Part shown: positions 18,867 to 28,568 of the stretch, piece by piece
Layout of the letters: the number at the start of each line of letters is the position of its first letter
Numbering within the stretch: the first letter of the stretch is position 1
From: Bacteroidota bacterium
GTDB taxonomy: Bacteria; Bacteroidota; Ignavibacteria; Kapaibacteriales; UBA2268
Reading direction: 5' to 3'
DNA: 64,000 nucleotides
Assembly: GCA_004322215.1 (NCBI GenBank)
Contig: SCSM01000021.1
Location: forward strand, 111,843 to 175,842
Translations under genes and position numbers: made by a program
The notes under the pieces: generated by a model
Database searches by the model: none
Told to the model about the DNA's origin: nothing
What the model saw: only the letters and a program-made list of their open reading frames with translations

Positions 18867-19637
18867 TTAATCAATAAACCTGTAAACATAACCTAATTGT
18901 AAAAGGAATTGCGGATTTGTAAAATATCCTTCACCGACACTTAGTCCAACCTCAAGAAAAAATCCACTTGTATTTAAATCATAGCATATTGCACCGTATG
19001 TCCAATCGGCATTTTCCCAGACAGTTCCTTCCCAGACAGAATAACCTTTTTCTATCGGGATATTTAATTGACCAAATGATATTGAAATGTTATTCTCGAA
19101 TGATTCAGATTTTTGAAAATTATATAATAAATTGCCTTGCAGACCCCACATCTTGCCAAAAGGAAGCGGTAAGTATCCTGCCTGAAATCTTAAACCGACA
19201 CTTGTAAAATGATAACCGAGAATTAAATTTATACCCCCCGGAGTTAATACGGCAATACCTAACATCGGGTATCCTGTTTTTTCAAAATCGTTTTTCAAAT
19301 CCATAGAAATAATATCCTTCCTATTGATTGTTAATTCACCGAAATCCTGTGTGGACAAAACCAGACTACTGTCATTATATTTTTTTAGTGTACCATTATA
19401 TTCGAATCCGTTGGAATTAATAATTTTTACCCTGAGAGGTTTTACATTTTTTATGGAGGTCTTTTCAAAAGTTATTTTAGAATTATCCTGGAGTTTTGTC
19501 AGAAAAATTTTATCAATTCCGGTTGAATCAACAACACAAATAAGTCTTTCGCCGCTTTTAGTTTCGATAGCAACCTGAGAAAACAAAGGTAAACAGAATA
19601 AAGAAGAAAAAACATAGATGAAAATAACGAGCCACAT
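18867..19637 (-). CDS. Secreted protein, tandem paralogue A
   Basis: A 256-residue protein of unknown function and the first gene of a two-gene operon of paralogues. A signal peptide (FIYVFSSLFCLPLFSQ) leads to AIETKSGERLICVVDSTGIDKIFLTKLQDNSKITFEKTSIKNVKPL, which aligns with the same region of the downstream gene, then NRKDIISMDL and a beta-barrel-like half ending LLQLGYVYRFID. Shared words are the GE-R stretch, KLxDNS, IKPL/VKPL, FxxxG(Y/L)xxP and QLGYVYRF/QFGYVYKF. Probably an outer-membrane or periplasmic protein; no enzymatic motif is seen. Confidence 0.6.
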   Translation of the reverse strand: MWLVIFIYVFSSLFCLPLFSQVAIETKSGERLICVVDSTGIDKIFLTKLQDNSKITFEKTSIKNVKPLRVKIINSNGFEYNGTLKKYNDSSLVLSTQDFGELTINRKDIISMDLKNDFEKTGYPMLGIAVLTPGGINLILGYHFTSVGLRFQAGYLPLPFGKMWGLQGNLLYNFQKSESFENNISISFGQLNIPIEKGYSVWEGTVWENADWTYGAICYDLNTSGFFLEVGLSVGEGYFTNPQFLLQLGYVYRFID

Positions 19638-19734
19638 AATTTGTCCCTAATTATTTATGAATTTTTTTGCTTAAGAATTATGTAAATTAATAAACTATTC
19701 TACATTATAAAAAATAATTAAAATATCTTTAAAA

Positions 19735-19740
19735 TATAAT
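19735..19740 (+). promoter_or_regulatory. Possible -10 box of the kdp operon
   Basis: TATAAT lies about 45 bp before the riboswitch aptamer. No convincing -35 element is seen at the expected spacing, and the area is very AT-rich, so this is only a candidate. Confidence 0.3.
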
Positions 19741-19779
19741 AAAATTAATTGCGTCAAAACAACACGTAAATGACAATTT

Positions 19780-19905
19780 GTTAAATGTAGCCGAGATTCG
19801 CACTAAAGTGTGGATGCGGGGGACCCAAAATCACGGGGCGTATTCTCAGAGATGAGATAGGATACTTCCAAATCCGAGCCCGACAGCTAACCTCGTAGGC
19901 ATAAT
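19780..19905 (+). ncRNA. c-di-AMP riboswitch (ydaO/yuaA class)
   Basis: The leader of the potassium operon carries the conserved blocks of the c-di-AMP aptamer in order: GCCGAG near 19790, GGGGGACCCAAAA, CGGGGCGTATTCTC, ATAGGATACTT, then TCCGAGCCCGACAGCT and AACCTCGTAGGC near the 3' end. The blocks match the ydaO/yuaA consensus closely and end just before an intrinsic terminator. The class normally turns expression off when c-di-AMP is high, and potassium uptake is one of its known targets, which agrees with the kdp genes downstream. An ORF starting inside the aptamer at 19904 is therefore not the real gene start. Coordinates are approximate to a few bases. Confidence 0.9.
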
Positions 19906-19929
19906 GGAAGAGCATTGGACAGGAAAACT

Positions 19930-19959
19930 AACTGCCCGGATGCCGGAGCAGTTTTTTTT
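19930..19959 (+). terminator. Riboswitch-controlled intrinsic terminator
   Basis: Stem AACTGC-CCGG / CCGG-A-GCAGTT with loop ATG and one bulged A, followed by eight Ts. It lies 25 bp past the aptamer and 37 bp before the porin start, so premature termination on ligand binding is the obvious mechanism. Confidence 0.88.
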
Positions 19960-19996
19960 ATGCTCAATTTGCCCTTTCGAAGAAAGGATAAATGCT

Positions 19997-21331
19997 ATGA
20001 AAATAGCTACACTAACTTTATTCTCACTACTACTTACTTTCAATCTGTACGGACAGGATACTGATTCTTTAAAATCTGTTGAATCAAAATCTACCGAATC
20101 ATTTGCATGGGGCGATTTCACCTGGCTTCAGGGTAATAGCCGTATTTATAAACCATTGCTCGATTCCAGGTACTTTACCGGGGATATGACTATGGATATG
20201 AATTATAATTTCAACTTTAATCATCCGATAGACCATACAAATTCCGGTTCAACTGCGACATTTCGTTCTGATGAATTCAGTGTTTCGTACATAGAATTCG
20301 GAGGTGACTTCCACGACCCTGAAAGTGGTGCAAGAGCAAGGCTTATGCTGCAGTTCGGCGCCCGTTCAACCGGTGTTCCACGTAATGATAATACCCCTCT
20401 TCGCGGACAATTTGATTTATATACTGCTTTGCGTTATGTAACCGAAGGATATGTAGGAATGCACTTCAATTCGTGGTATGGAATAAATGTTGATGTGGGT
20501 ATTTTCAAATCTTATGTCGGACTAATGGGGTACAACAATTTTGAAAATTGGAATTATCAGAATTCATTTACTTCGGACAATACTCCCTGGTTTTTTACAG
20601 GTGTCAGAGTGCAAACTTTTCCAACAGACAGATTAAAAATTGAATACTGGATTATTAATGGATGGCAAACTTACGGGATGTTCAACGAGCAGCCGGGTTT
20701 CGGGGTTCAGACAGTTTACCGTCCGGAAGAATGGGTATCCATTCTTGCAAGTGCTTATGGAGGATGGGACACACCGAATACTCCCGGACGTTTCCGATTC
20801 CACAATGATAACAGTTTATTAATACGTTATCGTAACAAGCCGGGTAGTTTAATACCGAAAGCCGCTTTCTCATTAACGGGTGATATCGGTTTTGAAAATG
20901 GAGGAGGTGTAGTTCCATTCGGTGGTGATACAGTCACTCCAGCACAAAATTTTCTTAGCTGGATGTTTTACAATCGAATCTGGCTCGGAGCCGATGAGCA
21001 TTTCGCATGGACATTAGGTGGAGGACAACTTCACAACCCAGGCAGATATTTGGCATTATTACCAACAGGAGCCGGTGTCCTGACACAAAATCCCGGTGAC
21101 CAGTTTGATGCGTGGGATTTTTCGACAGGTATTCAATATATGCCCAACGAACATGTAACCTGGGGACTTGAATTCGTTCACCGCCAGGCAAGCGTTCCTT
21201 ATTTTGCAGGACACGGAGGATTAACTTCCCCAAACGGCTGGAATCCTCCTATTGGCGACCCGAAAGGTTTCAAAGCTGACCTCGTAACGAGCGAGAACAG
21301 GATTATTGGCTCTTTGATTGTTAGATTTTAA
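19997..21331 (+). CDS. Outer-membrane beta-barrel porin (bbp2/OmpL-like)
   Basis: A 444-residue outer-membrane porin and first gene of the potassium operon. Signal peptide MKIATLTLFSLLLTFNLYGQ, then alternating polar/aromatic strands throughout and a terminal Phe (IIGSLIVRF). It resembles the putative beta-barrel porin-2 family found beside kdp genes in Bacteroidetes. The true start is ATG 19997, with AGAAAGGA eight bases upstream; the longer frame from 19904 runs through the terminator. Its job is probably to let K+ or another small solute cross the outer membrane when the high-affinity pump is induced; this is inferred from position. Confidence 0.8.
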   Translation: MKIATLTLFSLLLTFNLYGQDTDSLKSVESKSTESFAWGDFTWLQGNSRIYKPLLDSRYFTGDMTMDMNYNFNFNHPIDHTNSGSTATFRSDEFSVSYIEFGGDFHDPESGARARLMLQFGARSTGVPRNDNTPLRGQFDLYTALRYVTEGYVGMHFNSWYGINVDVGIFKSYVGLMGYNNFENWNYQNSFTSDNTPWFFTGVRVQTFPTDRLKIEYWIINGWQTYGMFNEQPGFGVQTVYRPEEWVSILASAYGGWDTPNTPGRFRFHNDNSLLIRYRNKPGSLIPKAAFSLTGDIGFENGGGVVPFGGDTVTPAQNFLSWMFYNRIWLGADEHFAWTLGGGQLHNPGRYLALLPTGAGVLTQNPGDQFDAWDFSTGIQYMPNEHVTWGLEFVHRQASVPYFAGHGGLTSPNGWNPPIGDPKGFKADLVTSENRIIGSLIVRF

Positions 21332-21352
21332 ATTAATTAAGAAAGATATTAT

Positions 21353-21442
21353 ATGAATGCAGAACTTTTAATTGCCTTGATACTCTCAATTTTATTATTG
21401 GGATATCTACTTTTTTCTTTGTTATATCCTGAAAAATTTTAA
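21353..21442 (+). CDS. kdpF: KdpF-like small membrane subunit
   Basis: A 29-residue peptide, too short for most gene finders: MNAELLIALILSILLLGYLL followed by FSLLYPEKF. A single hydrophobic helix ending in the Y-P-E-K-F tail typical of KdpF. KdpF stabilises the KdpFABC complex in the inner membrane. It lies between the porin and kdpA, with AAGGGAGG for kdpA directly after its stop codon, exactly where kdpF is expected. Confidence 0.85.
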   Translation: MNAELLIALILSILLLGYLLFSLLYPEKF

Positions 21443-21457
21443 GGGAGGAAAAAAACA

Positions 21458-23149
21458 ATGACAATTTTAGAAATAATACAAGTAATACTTTTTATTGCAG
21501 TCTTAATTGCACTCACTCCACCGCTTGGGAAATTCATGGCAAAAGTCTTCAACGGTGAAAAGAATATTATGAAGCCGGTTTTTGGCGGCTTGGAAAATTT
21601 GATTTACAAGCTATCAGGAATCAAAGCCGAAGAAGAAATGAAATGGACAACATACACATGGTCTTTGTTGTTATTTAACCTGATCGGATTCATTGTAGTC
21701 TGGCTTTTGCAGGCATTTCAACATTCATTACCCATAAATCCGCAGGGATTACCAAATGTTACACCTGCCCTTGGTTTTAATACTGCAGTAAGCTTCATGA
21801 CAAATACAAATTGGCAGTCTTATGCAGGTGAAACGACACTAAGCTATTTTGTTCAAATGTTGGGTTTGACAGTCCAGAATTTTGTAAGTGCTGCAACCGG
21901 AATTGCCGTAGTCGTTGCATTAACAAGAGGCATCATCAGAAAAACAGCTAATTCAATAGGAAATTTCTGGGTGGATTTAGTCCGCTCAACATTGTATATA
22001 CTAATTCCGCTGAGCATATTATTGGCAGTAATATTGGTAAGCCAGGGTGTAGTTCAGACATATTCTTCTTATGCAAATACAACAACACTCGAAGGACACA
22101 GCCAGGTGATACCATTAGGTCCCGCTGCATCTCAAATTGCAATAAAGCAGCTTGGTACTAACGGTGGAGGTTTCTTTAATGCAAACAGTGCATTTCCTTA
22201 TGAGAACCCTACACCATTTACAAACTTTTTGGAAATGCTCTCGATATTATTAATACCGGCTGCATTAACTTATACTTATGGGAAAATGGTTGGTTCAACT
22301 AAGCAGGGTTGGGCAATATTCGGAGCGATGATGTTTTTATTTATTATTGCTCTTTCGGTTTCTTTATTTGCAGAATATTCACACAATGCAACATTCAATA
22401 CTTCCGGTTTGATGGAAGGTAAAGAGACGAGATTCGGGATAACCAATTCGGTAATCTGGTCAACTGCTACAACTTCAGCATCAAACGGTTCTGTTAATGC
22501 AATGCACGACAGTTTATCACCATTGGCAGGAATGGTAGCTATGCTGAATATGATGCTCGGAGAAATCATTTTCGGGGGAGTCGGAGCTGGATTATACGGA
22601 TTGTTGATTTTTGTGATTCTTACTGTTTTTATAGCTGGATTGATGGTCGGAAGAACACCCGAATATCTTGGAAAAAAAATCCAGGCATTCGAAGTGAAAA
22701 TGGCTATGGTAGCTGTTCTTGCACCTGCTTTTATTATTCTTGTTTTTTCGGCAATATCTTCTGTAATCCAACAGGGATTAACAAGCTTAAATAACGCAGG
22801 TCCTCACGGTTTATCGGAAATACTTTATGACTTTTCATCTGCTGCCGGGAATAATGGTAGTGCCTTTGCTGGACTGAATGCAAATACCGATTTCTATAAT
22901 ATACTGATGGGAATTGGAATGTTAGTAGGCAGGTTTGGTGTTATCATTCCTGTCCTTGCGATTGCAGGTAGTATGGTTAAAAAGAAAACATCTCCATATT
23001 CGGCAGGGATATTTCAAACCGATACAGTATTGTTTATCGGTTTGTTAACTGCGATAATATTAATTGTTGGTGCTTTAACCTTTTTTCCTGCATTATCGCT
23101 GGGACCTGTTGTCGAACATTTATTGATGAATGCAGGAAGATTATTTTAA
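21458..23149 (+). CDS. kdpA: Potassium-transporting ATPase potassium-binding subunit KdpA
   Basis: KdpA, 563 residues, the channel-like K+-selective subunit in the inner membrane. Four pore-loop regions are visible: [39 protein letters not shown] (in two pieces), [13 protein letters not shown] and [14 protein letters not shown], together with about ten transmembrane helices. Length is typical. A strong AAGGGAGG site precedes the ATG. It is 15 bp after kdpF and 19 bp before kdpB. Confidence 0.98.
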   Translation: MTILEIIQVILFIAVLIALTPPLGKFMAKVFNGEKNIMKPVFGGLENLIYKLSGIKAEEEMKWTTYTWSLLLFNLIGFIVVWLLQAFQHSLPINPQGLPNVTPALGFNTAVSFMTNTNWQSYAGETTLSYFVQMLGLTVQNFVSAATGIAVVVALTRGIIRKTANSIGNFWVDLVRSTLYILIPLSILLAVILVSQGVVQTYSSYANTTTLEGHSQVIPLGPAASQIAIKQLGTNGGGFFNANSAFPYENPTPFTNFLEMLSILLIPAALTYTYGKMVGSTKQGWAIFGAMMFLFIIALSVSLFAEYSHNATFNTSGLMEGKETRFGITNSVIWSTATTSASNGSVNAMHDSLSPLAGMVAMLNMMLGEIIFGGVGAGLYGLLIFVILTVFIAGLMVGRTPEYLGKKIQAFEVKMAMVAVLAPAFIILVFSAISSVIQQGLTSLNNAGPHGLSEILYDFSSAAGNNGSAFAGLNANTDFYNILMGIGMLVGRFGVIIPVLAIAGSMVKKKTSPYSAGIFQTDTVLFIGLLTAIILIVGALTFFPALSLGPVVEHLLMNAGRLF

Positions 23150-23168
23150 TCAAAAAGGAATTAAAATC

Positions 23169-25265
23169 ATGAATACACAATCAAAAATAATATTATCATT
23201 AAATAAAAATATAATAATCCAGGCAATCAAGGATTCCTTCAAAAAATTGAATCCGAAAACTCAGCTTAAAAATCCTGTTATGTTTCTTGTATTCGTTGGA
23301 GCAATACTGACATCTGTTATTTTCCTGAAAAATAGTTTTAACGGACAGTTTTCGGGATTTAACATGCAAATAGCACTCTGGCTCTGGTTCACTGTACTCT
23401 TTGCAAATTTTGCTGAAGCAGTTTCAGAAGGCAGGGGAAAAGCACAAGCTGAGTCACTCAGGAAATCAAAAACAAATACCAAAGCAAGGAAGCTTGTTAA
23501 TAGTAAAGAAGAAATTGTCTATGCAACAGAACTGAAAGTCAACGACCTTGTTGTATGCGAAACTGGAGATATTATTCCGGGTGATGGAGAAGTTGTTGAA
23601 GGAATTTCAAGTGTTGATGAATCCGCAATTACAGGGGAATCCGCACCTGTGATTCGTGAAAGCGGAGGTGACAGAAGTGCTGTAACAGGTGGAACAAAAG
23701 TCATCAGCGATAGAATAGTTATCAAAATAACTTCTGAACAAGGCAATACATTTCTTGACAGAATGATTGCTTTGGTTGAGGGAGCCAAAAGGCAGAAAAC
23801 ACCAAATGAAATTGCTCTTACGATTCTTCTTTCTGGATTATCAATAGTATTTCTTTTGGCAGTAGTAACATTAAAACCATTTGCAATATATAGCGAAATA
23901 GCTTCAGGATTTAAAGGCAACTCGCCTGTAACAATTACCATTTTGATAGCATTACTTGTCTGCCTTATACCTACAACGATTGGCGGTTTATTGAGTGCCA
24001 TTGGAATCAGTGGAATGGACAGACTTGTGAAGCGAAATATACTTGCAAAGAGTGGTAAAGCCGTTGAAGCTGCAGGTGACATTGATGTTCTTCTTCTCGA
24101 TAAAACCGGAACGATTACATTAGGTAACAGACAGGTAACGGCATTTTTACCTTTAAAACATATATCTGTTGTTAAACTTGCCGAAGCGGCACAATTATCA
24201 TCGCTTGCAGATGAAACTCCTGAAGGCAGGTCAATTGTTGTGCTTGCTAAAGAGACTTATGGTTTAAGGGGTATTAACATTACGGAAAAAGATGCTAAGT
24301 TTATTCCCTTTTCTGCGCAAACAAAAATGAGCGGAGTAGATCTGCGGGCAAATGGAGATGGAGCAGAACGAAGGATAAGAAAAGGAGCTGCAGATGCCAT
24401 TAAGAATTATATAGAATCTCTTGGAGAAGAATATCCTACAGAAATATCACAAATTGTTAATGAGGTTGCTCAGCAGGGTTCAACCCCGTTAGTAGTGGCA
24501 GAAAATGGCAAGGTTTTGGGCGTTATTCATTTGAAAGATATTGTCAAAGGTGGAATAAAAGAGCGATTCGAACAGCTCAGAAAAATGGGAATAAAAACCA
24601 TTATGATTACAGGCGATAATCCTTTGACAGCGGTTTCGATTGCCGCAGAAGCAGGTGTTGATGATTATATATCAGAAGCAAAACCGGAGGATAAATTGAA
24701 ACGTATAAGAGAAGAGCAGGCAAAAGGTCATCTGATTGCAATGATAGGAGATGGAACAAATGACGCCCCAGCACTTGCCCAGGCAGATGTAGGTGTTGCG
24801 ATGAACACAGGCACACAAGCCGCAAGAGAGGCAGGCAATATGGTTGATTTGGACAGCAATCCCACAAAATTAATCGAGGTTGTAGAAATCGGAAAACAGT
24901 TATTAATGACCAGGGGTGCTTTAACTACTTTCAGTATTGCTAATGATATAGCAAAGTATTTTGCAATAATCCCTGCAATATTTGCATCTTTATATGCTGT
25001 TGGTGGTGCAAAAGGACCTTTATCAGTTCTTAATTTAATGGGGCTTGTAACACCGGAAAGTGCGATTTTGAGTGCTGTAATATTCAATGCTCTGATTATA
25101 ATTGCCCTGATACCTCTTGCTTTGAAGGGTGTTGCATATCGTCCGATGGGAGCTGCAGCCGTGTTAAAAAGAAATTTATGGATTTATGGATTTGGCGGTT
25201 TGATAGTACCTTTTATCGGTATTAAGCTAATTGATATTATGATTAACTTTTTGAGATTTGTTTAA
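23169..25265 (+). CDS. kdpB: Potassium-transporting P-type ATPase subunit KdpB
   Basis: KdpB, 698 residues, the ATP-hydrolysing P-type subunit. The phosphorylation site is Asp311 in [15 protein letters not shown]; the actuator motif is AITGESAPV; the hinge is [21 protein letters not shown]; the nucleotide domain has [17 protein letters not shown] start at ATG 23169 ([10 protein letters not shown]), with AAAAAGGAA upstream; a longer reading from 23130 would overlap kdpA and add an unlikely N terminus. Part of the kdpFABC operon. Confidence 0.98.
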   Translation: MNTQSKIILSLNKNIIIQAIKDSFKKLNPKTQLKNPVMFLVFVGAILTSVIFLKNSFNGQFSGFNMQIALWLWFTVLFANFAEAVSEGRGKAQAESLRKSKTNTKARKLVNSKEEIVYATELKVNDLVVCETGDIIPGDGEVVEGISSVDESAITGESAPVIRESGGDRSAVTGGTKVISDRIVIKITSEQGNTFLDRMIALVEGAKRQKTPNEIALTILLSGLSIVFLLAVVTLKPFAIYSEIASGFKGNSPVTITILIALLVCLIPTTIGGLLSAIGISGMDRLVKRNILAKSGKAVEAAGDIDVLLLDKTGTITLGNRQVTAFLPLKHISVVKLAEAAQLSSLADETPEGRSIVVLAKETYGLRGINITEKDAKFIPFSAQTKMSGVDLRANGDGAERRIRKGAADAIKNYIESLGEEYPTEISQIVNEVAQQGSTPLVVAENGKVLGVIHLKDIVKGGIKERFEQLRKMGIKTIMITGDNPLTAVSIAAEAGVDDYISEAKPEDKLKRIREEQAKGHLIAMIGDGTNDAPALAQADVGVAMNTGTQAAREAGNMVDLDSNPTKLIEVVEIGKQLLMTRGALTTFSIANDIAKYFAIIPAIFASLYAVGGAKGPLSVLNLMGLVTPESAILSAVIFNALIIIALIPLALKGVAYRPMGAAAVLKRNLWIYGFGGLIVPFIGIKLIDIMINFLRFV

Positions 25266-25300
25266 TTAATTAATATTAAAGAATTAAGGAAATATAAGAA

Positions 25301-25876
25301 ATGAAAAAGAATTTTCTGATTGCATTAAGAGTATTCCTGGTATTGACTATAATTACAGGTATTATATACCCTCTTGTTATTACTTTGTTTGCTAATGTAA
25401 TTTATCCCGGAAAATCTAAGGGTAGCATGATTTATAAGGATAATAAAATTATAGGTTCTGAGTTAATAGGGCAGAAATTTACTTCACCTGAGTATTTCTG
25501 GGGACGTCCTTCAGCTATTGATAATAATCCAATGCCATCGGGAGGGAGCAACCTTGGACCGACAAGCCGAAAGTTAAAGAATGAAGTTCAGGCAAGGATT
25601 GATATGATTAAGAAATATCACGAAAATATCCCGATTCAACAAATACCAAAAGATTTACTTTTTGCATCAGCAAGTGGGGTTGACCCTGATATAAGTCCTG
25701 AAGCAGCATACTTTCAAATTGACAGAATTGCAAAAGCAAGAAAAATGAATATGCAACAAAAGAAAGAATTATACCGATTATTATCAGAATATACAAGACG
25801 TCCTCAATATGAATTATTCGGGATGCCGAGAGTAAATGTTTTTTTATTAAATTTGGTAATTAATAATATCAAATAA
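25301..25876 (+). CDS. kdpC: Potassium-transporting ATPase subunit KdpC
   Basis: KdpC, 191 residues, with one N-terminal transmembrane helix (LRVFLVLTIITGIIYPLVITLFA) and a periplasmic domain carrying the family words GQKFTSPEYFWGRPSAI, NPMPSGGSNLGPTS and SASGVDPDISPEAA. It aids assembly and ATP affinity of the pump. It lies 35 bp after kdpB and 4 bp before kdpD. Confidence 0.97.
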   Translation: MKKNFLIALRVFLVLTIITGIIYPLVITLFANVIYPGKSKGSMIYKDNKIIGSELIGQKFTSPEYFWGRPSAIDNNPMPSGGSNLGPTSRKLKNEVQARIDMIKKYHENIPIQQIPKDLLFASASGVDPDISPEAAYFQIDRIAKARKMNMQQKKELYRLLSEYTRRPQYELFGMPRVNVFLLNLVINNIK

Positions 25877-25880
25877 TTTT

Positions 25881-27833
25881 ATGGTAACACAAGAAGAAAA
25901 CAGACCAGATCCGGATAAGCTTCTTGATTCAATTCAGAAAGAAGAAGCTAAGGGTAATCGTGGTAAACTAAAGATTTTCCTCGGCATGTGTGCAGGAGTC
26001 GGGAAAACATTTTCTATGCTTCAGTCTGCACAACAAGCCAGACAAGCGGGTAAAGATATTGTCATCGGTTATGTTGAAACCCATAAAAGGCAAGAAACAG
26101 AAGAATTAACAAACGGTTTGGAATTAATACCTCGAAAAGATTACGAATATAAAGATATTAACATCCAGGAAATGGACCTAGATGCAATTTTAACAAGAAA
26201 ACCACAAATCGTTTTAGTAGATGAGCTTGCTCATACTAATTCTCCGGGCGCAAGACATACAAAGCGTTATCAGGACGTACTTGAACTGCTAGAAAAAGGA
26301 ATTGATGTTTTTACAACTTTAAACGTACAGCATATTGACAGCAGAACTGATACAGTATCTGAAATCACCGGCATCAGAATTCATGAAACAGTGCCTGACT
26401 CAATAGTTGACCTTGCCGATGAAATTGAATTGGTAGATTTATCTCCTGAAGACCTGCTAAAGCGGTTAGTTGAAGGCAAGGTGTATATTCCAGATAAAGC
26501 GAAACAGGCAGTTCAGAATTTTTTCAGAATAGGAAATCTTACTGCTTTGAGGGAAATGTCATTACGCATAACTGCCGAAAGGGTTGACAAACAGCTTCAG
26601 GATTACATGCAAAAGAAAAATATAATTGGTCCATGGAAATCAGGTGAAAGATTACTTGTAGCTTTCGGTCCAAGTCCTTATTCAGCTAATTTAATCCGGT
26701 GGGCAAGAAGACTTGCAACAACGATGAACGCTTCATGGTTTGGAGTTTATGTCCATACTTTAAAACCACTATCTGAATCAGATAATGAACAGCTTACAAA
26801 AAACATTAATCTTGCACAGGAATTAGGTGCCGAAGTTATTAGAACTTTCGATGAGGATATTGTTCAGGGTTTAGTCAGAATAGCCAGGCAAAATAATGTT
26901 TCTCAAATTATTATCGGTAAACCTCTAAAAAATCCGATTTTTTCTTTTTCCAAACACAAGGATTTTATTAAAAAATTAATTGCTGAAAGTGGGGATATTG
27001 ACATTTATGTTGTCAGGGGAGAAAAACACAAGGATTCAATAAAAGAGATGAAATTTTTACCCGAGATAAGATCAGGATTCAAACAATATCTTTTGTCAGT
27101 TTTTGCCATAGTTGTTGTAGCCGGGATTTGCTTTCCATTTGCTCATTATATGGGTTATCAGACTGTTGGTTTACTATTATTATTCACAATATCCCTTTTG
27201 CCTTTGTTAGTTGGGAGGGGACCAATTTTAATCGCTGCAATAGTCAGTTCAATATTATGGAACTATTTTTTCATTCCTCCATTATTTACATTTCATATTG
27301 ATAGTTTTCACGATATTATCACCCTGTCAGTTAACTTTTCTGTTGCATTAGTAATGGGATTTTTGACTGCAAAAATCAGGGCACAGCAAAAAGCTGTCAA
27401 GTTAAGGGAAGAAACTGCAGTAGCAATGTATAATTTCACTGATTCACTCTCTAAATCAAATTCAAAAATCGAGGTAATTGAAAATTCTGTTAATCATATA
27501 TCTGATTATTTCAAAGCCATGGTTTCAATATTCACCGTAAATGAGAATGGTAATATAATCTTATATAAAAATTCCGATGGCTTCCAAGAATTACCGGGAA
27601 AGGAAATTCAGGTAGCTGATTGGGCATTAAAAAATAGCAAAAAAGCAGGTAAATTTACTGATAATATTCCTTCTGTTGGCGGTACATATTACCCTCTTCA
27701 AACATTAAGAGGCAATATCGGTGTTCTCGGCATTCAATACAGAAATAATAAAAAACTTTCAGTAGAGCATGATGTTTTGCTAAGTAATTTTATTAAACAA
27801 TTCACTACGGCACTGGATAGAGCAATAAGTTAA
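25881..27833 (+). CDS. kdpD: KdpD sensor, kinase domain absent
   Basis: A 650-residue KdpD. The N-terminal KdpD domain has the Walker-A-like GMCAGVGKT (35-43) and DELAHTNSPGARHTKRYQDV; a UspA-like domain follows (about 245-375), then the DUF4118 four-helix membrane part (about 395-500) and a GAF-like domain to the end (TALDRAIS). The HisKA and HATPase domains that make full-length KdpD ~900 residues are missing, and no kinase or KdpE gene follows. It starts 4 bp after kdpC, so it is in the operon. It may act as a ligand sensor for a kinase encoded elsewhere, or as a remnant. Confidence 0.9.
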   Translation: MVTQEENRPDPDKLLDSIQKEEAKGNRGKLKIFLGMCAGVGKTFSMLQSAQQARQAGKDIVIGYVETHKRQETEELTNGLELIPRKDYEYKDINIQEMDLDAILTRKPQIVLVDELAHTNSPGARHTKRYQDVLELLEKGIDVFTTLNVQHIDSRTDTVSEITGIRIHETVPDSIVDLADEIELVDLSPEDLLKRLVEGKVYIPDKAKQAVQNFFRIGNLTALREMSLRITAERVDKQLQDYMQKKNIIGPWKSGERLLVAFGPSPYSANLIRWARRLATTMNASWFGVYVHTLKPLSESDNEQLTKNINLAQELGAEVIRTFDEDIVQGLVRIARQNNVSQIIIGKPLKNPIFSFSKHKDFIKKLIAESGDIDIYVVRGEKHKDSIKEMKFLPEIRSGFKQYLLSVFAIVVVAGICFPFAHYMGYQTVGLLLLFTISLLPLLVGRGPILIAAIVSSILWNYFFIPPLFTFHIDSFHDIITLSVNFSVALVMGFLTAKIRAQQKAVKLREETAVAMYNFTDSLSKSNSKIEVIENSVNHISDYFKAMVSIFTVNENGNIILYKNSDGFQELPGKEIQVADWALKNSKKAGKFTDNIPSVGGTYYPLQTLRGNIGVLGIQYRNNKKLSVEHDVLLSNFIKQFTTALDRAIS

Positions 27834-28206
27834 TATAGAAATATCATTATTTGAATTGAAGATTCTATCACCGGCTTTTACACAATGAAACAGCTTTCGC
27901 TATTCAAAGAAAATTGCAGGTATTGGGAATCACTAATGTTATACTTCCTATAAAGATGGGAAAGTGAAATTATTGATTGTTAAGTTATTATGAATAAGAA
28001 AATCCAATATTAATTCTTCAACCTTAGTAACTTAATAATGGCACTCCCTTGCTAACCTTATTCAATAATTAATGAAAATAGTTAATAAGGTAATAAGGTT
28101 GGTTGTGGTTGGATTATTTTGTTATTAAGGTTTTTTGTTTTTGATAAGGTTTTTTTAATTATTTTTTAAAGTTCAGACTTAGAAAAATTTAAATTATTCA
28201 ATAACA
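27834..28206. other. Non-coding spacer after the kdp operon
   Basis: About 370 bp with no credible gene on either strand; in particular no histidine-kinase motif from a lost kdpD tail is visible. The right half (28015-28165) is rich in direct and inverted AACCTTA/TAAGGTT words (for example TTAATAAGGTAATAAGGTT), like the other low-complexity spacer tracts in the window. No clean terminator hairpin is seen. Confidence 0.5.
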
Positions 28207-28436
28207 TCAGTTATTATATATAGAATTGCAATCCTCATTGATGGCTTTTTCCATAAGTTCCAGGTCTTGTTTATTAAAAGCTTTGGAAAATTTATTAAGT
28301 TTTTTGGATTATATTCTTTTTGAGAGAATGAATTTATAAAATCAACCAACTTTATTTGCTGGTTATAATTTAATTTCGAAATAGAATTTCGAATTTGTTC
28401 AAAAAATACTTTTTTATTGTTTAAAGTTGTCTCCAT
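28207..28436 (-). pseudogene. Frameshifted small antitoxin-like gene
   Basis: The uninterrupted reading is 80 residues (METTLNNKKVFFEQIRNSIS...), but after NPKNLINF its tail looks unlike any protein. In the -1 frame, from the A-run at 28287-28290, the sequence reads SKAFNKQDLELMEKAINEDC and ends NSIYNN. That resembles the C terminus of small antitoxin-like proteins (S-x-EDLxxMxxAIxEDCExI) common in Bacteroidetes. A single missing A in the homopolymer would restore one continuous protein of about 76 residues. No toxin partner is seen. It is either a decayed gene or a base-calling error in the A run. Confidence 0.55.
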
Positions 28437-28568
28437 ATATTTAAATAGTTAATTATTACTTACCTTACCAAATTAAATATAAAGTTAACAAATTCAATGA
28501 CAAAATTTAATTAACTTTATTTTATTATTATATTTGCTTATTAAAATATTCATTTTATTTAATCAATT

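Noticed and set aside
19904..19996. N-terminal extension of the porin (MEEHWTGKLTARMPEQFF...)
   Set aside because: It lies in the riboswitch and terminator; the signal peptide and ribosome site support ATG 19997.
23130..23168. N-terminal extension of KdpB
   Set aside because: It overlaps kdpA and lacks a ribosome site; ATG 23169 has AAAAAGGAA before it.
27834..28193. Remnant of the missing KdpD kinase domain
   Set aside because: I looked for H-box, N-box and G-box words in all frames and found none.
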